A stretch of DNA of 64,000 nt from Mermis nigrescens (taxonomy: Eukaryota; Nematoda; Enoplea; Mermithida; Mermithidae). The stretch lies in assembly GCA_036768485.1 (NCBI GenBank), contig JAVLUZ010000340.1:7021802-7085801 (forward strand), in the 5' to 3' direction. This document shows, in pieces, positions 24,483 to 33,654 of the stretch. The notes under the pieces are model-generated. The model searched no databases. It was not told the DNA's origin and was given only the letters and a program-made list of their open reading frames with translations. A program made the position numbers and the translations under genes. Position 1 is the first letter of the stretch. The number at the start of each line of letters is the position of its first letter.

Positions 24483-25748
24483 CCCTCCGAATTTATTAGT
24501 GCTAGGTGTTTTTTATTCAATGCACAAAGTTTAGTAAACAAGTTAGGGGAGTTATATTATTTGTTAGATAGTGACAATTTTGACTTAATTTTTTGTTGTG
24601 AAACATGGTTAAATGAAGTAATTCATGATAGTATTTTATGTCCTCAAAACAATTATCAAATTTTTCGCTCTGATCGAGTAAATAAACGAGGCGGCGGGGT
24701 CATTGTCTTTGTAAAATCACATTTTAGCGCTCGTTTTGTTAAAGTTCCTAACAAACTGAGTATATCTGATCTTTAATTATTGACTTTTTCCATGGTCAGG
24801 ATAGAATTAGATTTCTTCTTATTTACAGACCTCCTCACTACGATTTAAATCATGCTTTAAGAATCTGTAACTTGATAGAATGGGTAAATAATTGCTCTTA
24901 TCCCGTAATTATCCTAGGGGATTTCAATTTACCTAAAATTGATTGGACCTTAGGGTACCTTTACATCCGATTCTCTTAACGAATTGTTTTACAACTGTTT
25001 CTCGCTCTACAGGATTAACACAATTAGTTTTAGATCAAACGCATGATACAAATATTATTGATGTTATTTTTGCAGCAAACAATGTTTTTAATGTTAAAGT
25101 ACTACCCTCCTTTTCCACAAGTGACCACAATTCTATATCTTTTGAAACTGATAACTCCACCTACTACTTATGTAGAATCTCACTTTAATTTTCAAAAAGC
25201 AGACTACTTTAGTATTGGTAGCTTTCTTTCTACTATTTCTTGGCCTGATCTTTTTTCTACTTGTTTAAATGTTAACGACATGTATAATGTATTTTTAAAT
25301 GTCTTAAGGCCTCTAATTTTTACTTTTGTTCCCAAAGTCAAAGCAAAGCCCTCAAATTTTCATACCCTAAAGTTTTACGAAAATTATTTGCCAAAAAACG
25401 GCTTTTATGGCAAAATACAAAAATATATCGTACAATTATATGCAAACAAAGGTATCGTAATCATTGTAAAATGTTACGCAAAGAAATTCATAATCATTTT
25501 TGCTTACAGGAAAGTAATTTATTGCAACATAACGATCTGAAATCCTTTTTTAGATTTGTAAATAATCGTTTAAATAATTCTCAAAGCATTCCACCTATTA
25601 CTTCCACCGACAATAATGTAGTAACTGATCTTCATTGTAAAACGAATATGTTCAATCATTACTTCTCTTCCGTATTTACCAATGATGATACTAACGATTC
25701 TTTTGTTTTTCAGAAGCGGGGCGATTTTTTCTATTTCAAACATCGTCT
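24483..25748 (+). pseudogene. LINE apurinic-type endonuclease region, copy 1 (frameshifted)
   Basis: Three overlapping frames together encode an APE-type endonuclease: NAQSLVNKLGEL-like start, FCCETWLNE (catalytic E), GGGVIVFVK, YRPPHYDLN, LGDFNLPKIDW and the terminal TSDHNSISF catalytic His block near 25120. The order and motifs are those of the endonuclease that nicks the target in non-LTR retrotransposons. Frameshifts at about 24775, 24950 and 25180 and a change of frame before the RT show that it is dead. Confidence 0.7.
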
Positions 25749-27200
25749 TTGATCGAAAATAATGTCTCACGGGCGATTGCTAAGATGAAAAACTCGACTT
25801 CGATAGCGCCTGATGGTTTAAGTAACTTTTTTGTTAAAAAATTAGCTTATTATCTTCTTAAACCTCTTATCAGTATTTTTACTGTTTCTTTTTTATCAGG
25901 TGATATCCCAGACATTTGGAGGGAGGCTTACGTTGTACCTATAATTAAAAAGGGTGACCCCTCATTAACTGAAAATTATCGTCCTGTTTCTTTATGTTGC
26001 TCAACTTGTAAGATAATGGAAAGTATTATTAATACTCAACTATCAATTTATTTATCTACAAATGAGTTAATATCACCTTTTCAATATGGTTTCCAAAAAC
26101 ATAAATCTTGCGAATTGCAACTATTAAATTGTAAACATTCTTGGGTTAAATCACTGGATTGTAAAGAAACCGTTGATATTATTTATATAGACTTTGCTAA
26201 AGCTTTTGACAAAGTCGACATATCTAAACTTCTTGTTAAATTAACTAGTTACGGTATTCAACAACACCTGTTTAATTGGTTAAAAGCTTTTCTATCTAAT
26301 CGTATTCAGTGTGTTCGCGTTAATCAGTGTTTTTCAGATTATGCCGCTGTTACAAGTGGAGTTATTCAAGGGTCCATTCTTGGACCTACGTTGTTTTTGA
26401 TTTTTATAAATGATATCTTTGATAACTTGTCAAGTTCGACTTTTATGTTCGCGGATGACTTAAAAATATTCAATCTTTCCTGCAATTATCAAACACTTCA
26501 GACCGATTTGGATAGAATTTCCATTTGGGCCACCAGAAATTGTTTACCAATATCATATTCTAAATGCACAGCCCTATATTTGGGCAAAAATAATCCTAAA
26601 TTGTCATATACACTCAATACACAAGTTATTACGAACGATTCTGTCTATGTTCGCGATTTAGGAGTGCTAATTTCGCACAACCTTAAATTTAAGGAACATT
26701 ACAACAGTATTATCAAGAAAGCTTTCTTGAGATCTATCCTAATTAGAAAATCCTTCTTTTCGCGTGATAAAAATAATCTCGTAAAGGCCTTCATTGTTTA
26801 CGTCAGACCGATCCTTGAATATTCCTGTGCTTTATGGAACCCCTCTTATATTAGTGATATCAACAGGCTGGAGACTCTTCAGCGTAAATTTACTAAATAC
26901 ATAGTTGGATATCATAGCCCTCTTTCTTACGACGAACGCCTTAACCAACTTAACTTGTGTCGATTAGAATTACGTCGCCTTCATATTTGCTTATGTATGA
27001 TGTATCAAATTATTAGTCAAAAATCTTGTCTTTGCATGACAGATTTTTTTGTGCTTAATCAAAATACTACTCGCTGCACAAATCGTTTCAAGCTAGTTGT
27101 TCCTCTTGTCCGTTCTAATTTACAAAAATTTGACTTTTTCTATAAGTATATCTCAATTTGGAATCACCTACCTGATTTTGTAGTCTCTTCCCTAACTTGA
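25749..27200 (+). CDS. CR1-like LINE reverse transcriptase, copy 1
   Basis: 483 codons open without interruption, representing the RT and C-terminal part of ORF2. RT blocks in order: APDGLSNFFVKKL, YRPVSLCCSTCKIMES, YIDFAKAFDKVD, SGVIQGSILGPTLFLIFIND, the catalytic MFADDLKIF (FADD in place of YADD), and a thumb region with RDLGVLIS and YVRPILEYSCALWNP. These are typical of the CR1/L2/Jockey group. It would copy LINE RNA at the nicked target. The true ORF2 starts upstream with the endonuclease but is broken there. A 3' tail of about 180 bp runs to about 27390. Confidence 0.85.
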   Translation: MIENNVSRAIAKMKNSTSIAPDGLSNFFVKKLAYYLLKPLISIFTVSFLSGDIPDIWREAYVVPIIKKGDPSLTENYRPVSLCCSTCKIMESIINTQLSIYLSTNELISPFQYGFQKHKSCELQLLNCKHSWVKSLDCKETVDIIYIDFAKAFDKVDISKLLVKLTSYGIQQHLFNWLKAFLSNRIQCVRVNQCFSDYAAVTSGVIQGSILGPTLFLIFINDIFDNLSSSTFMFADDLKIFNLSCNYQTLQTDLDRISIWATRNCLPISYSKCTALYLGKNNPKLSYTLNTQVITNDSVYVRDLGVLISHNLKFKEHYNSIIKKAFLRSILIRKSFFSRDKNNLVKAFIVYVRPILEYSCALWNPSYISDINRLETLQRKFTKYIVGYHSPLSYDERLNQLNLCRLELRRLHICLCMMYQIISQKSCLCMTDFFVLNQNTTRCTNRFKLVVPLVRSNLQKFDFFYKYISIWNHLPDFVVSSLT

Positions 27201-27394
27201 ATATATTCAAATCTAGATTAATTGATGTCGACTTATCTAAATTTATTATAGGGCGGGCTTAAATCGTCATTTTCATGACTCGCTCGTCGCCTTTTGCTGT
27301 ACGCTTTTATTCTTTTGACCGTACGTTTTATCACTCTTTTACATCTTTCGTAATTGTCGCGTTTCAGTAATAATAAAAAAATTATTTCAAATGC

Positions 27395-27849
27395 TCAGTC
27401 AGACACTAGGATTTAGCCAACAGAACATGCATTGGATCTAGCTCTCAAAAAATTATTGAAAATTCAGCAGGCTCATAATACTTCTCCTGTAAAACGAAAG
27501 TTTATCTTTGCATGCAAACGCTTACGACAAAAATGGATTTTTAATAAAATCCTCATTGTACAAATGAAACAAGAACATCATATTAATAGGTATATGTGAC
27601 TGTAATCTTATCCATCCATCACTGTAGTATCCGACCCTTAATTAGATTAAATCATCCATGCAAAGTTAATTTTTATGAGGTCACCTTATTCTCAATATAA
27701 GCCGTAGTATCCCCTTCCTCTTCATCGCAATCGTGCTCAAAATCAGCTAACATGGAATCACAAAGTAATTGTAAAAGGAACAACCATGATATAAAAAACA
27801 TTGACAATACACAGTATTTAATTCCATTACAAATAAATTCTTAACCTGT
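27395..27849. other. Residual hAT interior downstream of the LINE
   Basis: AT-rich sequence between the LINE 3' tail and the AACCC-rich hAT end. A few Lys-rich open stretches (27480-27600) could be decayed coding sequence, but I recognise nothing. Confidence 0.35.
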
Positions 27850-28002
27850 GGATAAAAAACCCAAAAAACCCAAAACCCAACGATTTCTTGCACCCAAAAA
27901 ACATACAAAAAACCCAAAAAAACCCAAGTTCAAAGACCCAGCCTTGCCAACCGTGGCCAAAACGTCCCATTCCGATAATAAAATGCAGGATTGTTAACAG
28001 GG

Positions 28003-28705
28003 TAGGGATGAAAGTTCAGAACCCAACGGTCAGGTCGGTAGAATGCAGAACTGTGCGGGTCGAGATATTTCAGTCGGGTTGAAACTTGAAAACCATATTT
28101 TCAGAATTTAAAATTCCATTCTTAGTCACAAAAATGCATGAAAATGACTCAGTCATGAATCGACTGCAGTCCTATTGCATAATTAATTGCCGAATTTTAG
28201 TTGAAAATAGTGAAATAGCTGAAATTTCCCGACAGATAAATTATTTGAAGGAAAAATTTGATAGAAAGTGATGATAAATGCCAATATTCTTAGCCACTTT
28301 GCTTCGAACCTGTCGAGTTTCTTTAGGTACCTATTGCTTGCTTCTATAAAGCTGTGGTTAAAGTCCAAAACGGTCAAAGATGGTCAAAATCCCATTTTAG
28401 TGCCCATTGCGCAGTTTACAATGGGCGTATGGTTTGTTTTTTAAAAATAAGGTCCGATTTTTTTTAGTGTGGAATTCAAGAAAAATTTCCGTTTTAACGC
28501 TCAAAAATACGTAAAATTAAATTTTGTGGCCATCTATGATCTTTGTCTTGTCTTTACGAGTGACTCATAAAACCTGCTTGAAATCCACAGGTTTTTTCGG
28601 GTCGGGTCGGACAGACCCTAGACATGTGTGGGCTGCGGGTCGGCTGGTACCCTGACTCTGCAGGTCGGGTGCGGGTCAAAAATACCAACCCGATTTTCAT
28701 CTCTA
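28003..28705. mobile_element. hAT-type MITE with CGGGT-rich ends
   Basis: Ends tagggatgaaa and tttcatctcta are inverted copies (one mismatch), flanked by taacaggg (27995-28002) and caacaggg (28706-28713), an 8-bp duplication with one change. Subterminal zones carry CGGGT/ACCCG words in both orientations (28028-28080 and 28590-28680). No transposase in 703 bp. It appears to have landed at the start of another element beginning cagggttgccaa, whose sequence resumes at 28709. Confidence 0.7.
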
Positions 28706-28713
28706 CAACAGGG

Positions 28714-29176
28714 TTGCCAAGTTGGGGTCTCCTCCAGTGATTGTATGGGGACCCCGACCCCAAAAAACCCCTGGCCTAAACTCCGACCCCTGACCGGGGG
28801 TAAGATTTTTTTGAGTCAGGGTTGAACCTTTTTTCGGGGTGAAATATAGCATCTAATTTTTGGTACATAAGAGAATTGTATAAATAGCAAATAAATTCGG
28901 CAAACACCAAACAAGGATTCATTCACAAGCATAATGAATATGTTAAACTCGACACTCGCGATATTTCATCAGCTATGGTGAATACTCAAAAATCACTTAA
29001 ATAGTTTTGAAATTTTCAATTAAACATGTTAGTATAGTCTGTACAACATTTAAGATGCCTTCTACCTCTAATTGAATGATAAATAAGTATAATTAAGTTC
29101 AACCCGTATTTTGATGTTTCAGAAAAACTATATAAAACATATTTGCTAGCTTTGCTTACATCAGCTATGGCAAATG
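28714..29176. other. GACCCC-rich end of another element plus anonymous AT-rich DNA
   Basis: 28714-28830 is rich in GACCCC/GGGGTC words in both orientations, resembling the subterminal zones of the hAT elements nearby; its other end was not found. 28850-29176 is AT-rich and unrecognised. Confidence 0.35.
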
Positions 29177-30490
29177 GCCGGCGCTACCTTTTACCCACTT
29201 GGCCATGGCCAAGGCCAAGCCGAGCGCCAGCACCACCTTTTACCCAGTGGCAATGGCCAAGGCCAGCACCACCTTTTACCCAGTTGGCAATGGCCAGCGC
29301 CAGCACCGCCTTTTACCCAGTTGGCAATGGCCAGGGCCAAGTCCAGCGCCAGCGCCACCTTTTACCCAGTTGCTAATAGTCAGGGCCAGCGCCAGCGCCA
29401 CCTTTTCCCCAGTTGGCCAGGGTCAAGGCCAACGCCACCTTTTACCCACTTGGCCATGGCTAAGGCCAAGCCAAGCCAGGGCCAAGGCCAGTGCCAGCAC
29501 CACCTTGTACCCAGTTGGCAATGGCCAGGGCTAAGTCCAGCGCCAGCACCACCTTTTACACAGTTGGCAATAGCCAGGGCCAGGGCCAGCAGGCGCCACC
29601 TTTTACCCAGTTGGCAATCGCCAGGGCCAAGGCCAGCATCAGCGTCACCTATTACCCAGTTGGCAATAGCCAGGGCCAAGGCCAGCACCAGCACCACCTT
29701 TTCCCCAGTTGGCGAGGGCCAGGGCCAAGGCCAGCGCCACCTTTCACCCACTTGGTCAAGGCCAAGCCGAGCGCCAGCGCAACTTTTTACCCAGTTGGCA
29801 ATAGCCAGGGCCAAGGCCAGCACCAGCATCATTTTTACCCAGTTGGCAATGGCCAGGGCCAAGGTCAGCGCCATCGCCACCTGTTACCCAGGTGGCAATG
29901 GCCAGCGCCAGCACCACCTATTACCCAGTTGGCAATGGCCAGGGCCCAGTCCAGCGCCAGCGCCACTTTTTACCCAGTTGGCAATAGCCACGGCCAGGGG
30001 CAGCGCCAGCGCCACTTTTTACCCAGTTGGGCAGGGCCAGGGCCAAGGCCAGCGCCATCTGTTACCCACTTGGCTATGGCCAGGGCCAAGGCCAGCGCCA
30101 CCTTTTCCAGCGCCACTTTTTACCCAGTTGGCAATAGCCAGGGCCAAGGCCAGCGTCACCTTTTACCCAGTTGGCAATGGCCAGGGCCAAGGCCAGCGCC
30201 AGCACCACCTTTTACCCAGTTGGCAATGGCCAGGGCCAAGGCGAGCGCCAGCGCCACCTTTTACCCAGTTGGCAATGGCCAGGACAAAGTCCAACGCCAG
30301 CACCACCTTTTACCCAGTTGGCAATGGCCAAGGCCAAGGCCAGCACCACCTTTTACCCAGTTGGCCATGGCCAAGGCCAGCGCCCCTTTTTACCCACTTG
30401 GCCATGGCCAGGGCCAGCGCCAAGGCCATTGCCAGTGCCACCTTTTACCCATGTGGGCCAGCGCCAGCGCCACCTTTTACTTATGCCCCA
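29177..30490. repeat. GC-rich minisatellite, about 43-50-bp unit
   Basis: About 28 variant copies of a unit containing ttttacccagttggcaatgg, ccagggccaaggcc and agcgccagcacc. Repeat length varies between copies by loss or gain of the ggccaa and gccagc sub-blocks. Because the unit lacks stop codons in several frames, long ORFs (up to 457 codons on +, 166 on -) arise by chance. GC content is far above the surroundings. Confidence 0.95.
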
Positions 30491-31199
30491 GGACTTTCGC
30501 CAGCAAAGGGGAATCGCAAAAAAATTTTTAATCTGAAAAACTCTTAAAAACGGGCTGAGGCCGTTAGATAGTCTGTTTTTTAAACTTTTGATATCGTCCT
30601 GCACTATTTAAGCTGCAAAAATAAATTTTTTTCAAAAATTTTATTACGTTTTTGACGGAAAAATGCTTATAGCGCGCACGAAGCGCTAATGTTTTTGACT
30701 TTTCCTGCAATAAAACGATAAAACCTGCCAAAAGACAGAAGGAATCAGCGCGAAGCGCTCACAGAAGAGCATCATACAACCATATTGCTCAGCACTTGAA
30801 CATGTCGGAATTTGCTCTAGTGGGAAGGAATTCTCCTTCCCCTGGCTACGCCAGTGGTAGAATTGACACTAAATTAAGAAATGTCTTGCATTTTTAACCG
30901 TTTTGGACTTCGACCTCAACTTTTTAGGAGCAAGCGATCTATACTTAAAGACAAGCTGATAGACTGGAAGCAAAGCGGCTGAAAATATTGGTATTTATCG
31001 CCAGTTTTGTTTCAACTTTTACCTTTAACGAATTTCATCTGCCTAATAATTTCGGTTTTTTCTCTATTTCCAAAGGAAATTGAGCGATTACTTACTTATA
31101 GGTACTATAATACTAGTTAGGTACTATTATTTAAATACGGAGCTAAAATCGACAATAACGACACTTTTTATACTAACTCTTTTGATGTTTCGACAGTAG
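30491..31199. other. Anonymous sequence
   Basis: AT-rich; contains imperfect gcgc-gaagcgct hairpins (30674-30690 and 30748-30760) like those of the MITE families, but no recognisable gene or element ends. Confidence 0.4.
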
Positions 31200-31728
31200 A
31201 GTATGCCATCAAATTGATCTGAGAAGATTTCCACATCAAAAAGTGTTACGTAAAATCAGACTGTCTTGTCTGCGCAAGCCACGTTAACGATGACGACCGT
31301 GGATTATTATGCGATTTTAGCGAACTTTGGAGACAAGTGGATGACGATGATTTCAGAACATTTTTAACGCCTCATGTAATATTTTGTTGCTTCCGCTCTA
31401 CGCCATTCATTGAAAAATTTTTGTGTGTTGACAAGCGTTTGGATTACTTTCTTCTCAAATTATTGAACTCCATGCGAAATTTGATAAGTTGGAAATGACC
31501 AACTCTTCAAATTCTTCTTGTGATATATGTACCCTCTATGATAGTTGACGATTTAGAAATTGTGAGTAAAAAATAATTTTGATTCATTCGGATTAAATGA
31601 TTGTGGATCTGAGTCAGCTGATTTGACTGCTGTACATGAATTTGTTACCAGACATGCTAAGCCGACTGATGATTAGCTTTACTGCTTATGACATTGCGCA
31701 TGTTTTTTGGGATGGTCCACATGTCTCA
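31200..31728 (+). pseudogene. CR1-like LINE copy 2, ORF1 remnant
   Basis: Decayed homologue of the copy 1 ORF1: a Cys-containing block CLVCASHVNDDDRGLLCD at about 31263-31316 aligns with the first half of the PHD-type finger, and DIAHVFWDGPHVS near 31690 aligns with the copy 1 block at 24097. It is cut at 31728 by a hAT element and resumes after 33654. Confidence 0.55.
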
Positions 31729-33646
31729 TAGGGTTGTGCCGGGTCCACTTTTTTCGAAAATTCGGGTCCGGGTCCAATATTTCAGGAAAGTCGGACCCAG
31801 TGGATCCGGGTCCGGGTCCGTTAACATAACATTGTGTTGTACCTACCTACCAAACCACCATATCCTATCAGTTTTTCCCACATGTCCGTATGCTTGCACA
31901 TTTATTTGTTAGTTTCTTTGTTCCAGGATAGGTTCAGTTCAGGAATGGTGCAACAAAGGAATAAGCAAACAAACAGCAGTGCACTAAGTGGCGACTGTGT
32001 GTCTGATGCCTGTTGGTGTGTGCATCACGACCCCAAAAGAACGTCTCCATAAACGCTTGTAATATGCTAACGCGCAGTGGCGGATCTAGGATTTTCCTCA
32101 GGGAGGGCGGAATCCCAACCAGGCACGTATCTTTGGGGGGAATGAGGGGGCCGGACCCCCCCTCAAAATTCAGAAAAATCGGGAAAATAGGACTTTTAAA
32201 CATTTTAAAATATTATAATTCTTTTAATGTGATTCGTGAAATAGCGTTTTTTCGGTATTTTACATCGTATACTTTTACATAAAATCACTTTTGACGCAAT
32301 ATTTTTTCTAAAAATTTTGAAATTTTCGACAATTTTGTGCGAAAAAATAATAAATTTTCTCTGACTTTAACAAAATCTGGTGCGAAGCGCCGGAAAATTT
32401 GTGAAATTGATGTGGATAGACGTCTAGAAGCATGATTTACTGCTTGATTTCCTTGTGTTTATAGCATTTGATGCGAAACATCGGAATTTTAAATTGAATT
32501 TAGAAGAAATCTATACAAAAATAGCTGTTTCTGCAGTTAAAATTGATTTGAAACCTACATGAACAGAAAATGGCGTCCAGGCAGTGTTTTTTTTGTACAA
32601 GGTCCGTTTGTACATGTACAAAGATGGTCCCTAAAAGTCTTTGTACATTTTGTACACACAAATTTTTGGGTGCTATGATATAGTGCGGTATCGGCTTTAG
32701 TGTGGTAGAGTTGTTCGACCTTTAGTAGCGTATATAGCTAATTCCAGGGTTAACAAGGGCGAAAATCATTAAGAATCGTCTTAAAACCGCGCGAAGCGCC
32801 GAAAAACTTGACCTTTTTCCTTTCGAAATGCGATTTCTGATATTATAAAGATATATAGGACACACAATTACTCATTTCGGCACAAAGCGCCGAAAATTTC
32901 TACGAAGTTTAGACTTTTTGCGGGTTTTGACTTCCCAAAAATCTTTGTACATGTACAAAGACGGTCCCGAAAAGTCTCTGTACACCGGGAAAAATTTTTG
33001 CCAAATACAAAAAAAACCGTGCTTCCACATCGCCAAGAAAGTAAATAAATGTCATTAATAGGTATCATCCAGCGCGTAGCGTCGGAGAAATTTGAGAAAT
33101 TATGGCCACTGATGGCCAAAAATCATTGCAAATTGCATATCCATTCTCTATCTCGCCAAATATTTTGGCCAATGGGGGGCGGTCGCCCCCCCCGCCCCTG
33201 CTAACGCGTATTCTTACTAAAAGTACGTCTATAAATAACTTAAACCATGCTTTATATTGCTATTGTGTCACGCCCAAGAGAATTGGCTTCAGCTTTAATA
33301 TAGCGCCAATATTTGTCACATTATTACTATTTGTCACCTTAAGTTTTAATGTTTAATGAGGCCATCAGTTTGTTGCTGAGTTGATTAAAATATTGAAAAT
33401 GATCCATTGGCCTGTTTTTAAGCTTATGTCATTTTTCGTTGTTTTTCAATATTTCTGCAATGCAATATGGGTGCATTATATATTAGGACTCGGACCCGGC
33501 ACTATATTGAAGGCGGGTCCGGGTCCAAGTTTATGGATACAGCCGGGTCCGGGTCCAGAAATTTAGGATTGTCGGGTCCGGGTCCAAAATTTTAGCCGGG
33601 CACCCGGCTAATTCGGGTCTGAGTCCGGGTACCCGGCACAACCCTA
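31729..33646. mobile_element. hAT-type element with GGGTCC-rich ends, inserted in LINE copy 2
   Basis: Termini tagggttgtgccgggt and acccggcacaaccctaare inverted copies, flanked by atgtctca (31721-31728) and atgtctaa (33647-33654), an 8-bp duplication with one change. Subterminal zones (31738-31822 and 33488-33640) are dense in gggtccgggtcc on both sides. The coding-like LINE sequence on either side confirms an insertion. The interior outside the nested MITE (31830-32066, 33209-33480) has no recognisable transposase. Confidence 0.8.
32075..33200. mobile_element. hAT MITE (CAGTGGCGG type), nested
   Basis: Starts cagtggcggatctagg, ends ccgcccctg, and is flanked by exact 8-bp duplications ctaacgcg (32067-32074 and 33201-33208). 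CAG(T/G)GGCGG termini with an 8-bp duplication are characteristic of hAT. The interior has no ORF but carries repeated hairpins (gcgcgaagcgccg at 32797) and palindromes around ttgtacatgtacaa (32610 and 32946). A second complete copy lies at 53218-54051 in inverted orientation. Confidence 0.9.
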
Positions 33647-33654
33647 ATGTCTAA

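Larger units (their letters stand above)
23175..27955. mobile_element. hAT-type element with GGGTTTT-rich ends, host to a LINE
   Basis: Flanked by exact 8-bp duplications gccaaaac (23167-23174 and 27956-27963). Outer ends are cagggatgg and the complement of ccaaccgtg (7 of 9 match). Subterminal zones (23190-23295 and 27850-27945) are full of GGGTTTTTT on the left and AACCCAAAAA on the right, in inverted orientation. An 8-bp duplication and CAGGG-type ends fit the hAT superfamily. Most of the interior is a CR1-like LINE; no transposase of its own is recognisable. Confidence 0.65.

Noticed and set aside
27998..28850. Outer element starting cagggttgccaa that hosts the hAT at 28003
   Set aside because: The left tip can be inferred at 27998, but no matching right tip or duplication was found, so it is noted only as context.
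29177..30490. CRISPR-like array
   Set aside because: Units are contiguous and variable with no unique spacers, and the genome is eukaryotic.
29174..30547. Long overlapping ORFs (457, 346 and 166 codons)
   Set aside because: Products of a stop-free minisatellite read in several frames on both strands; no non-repetitive domain.
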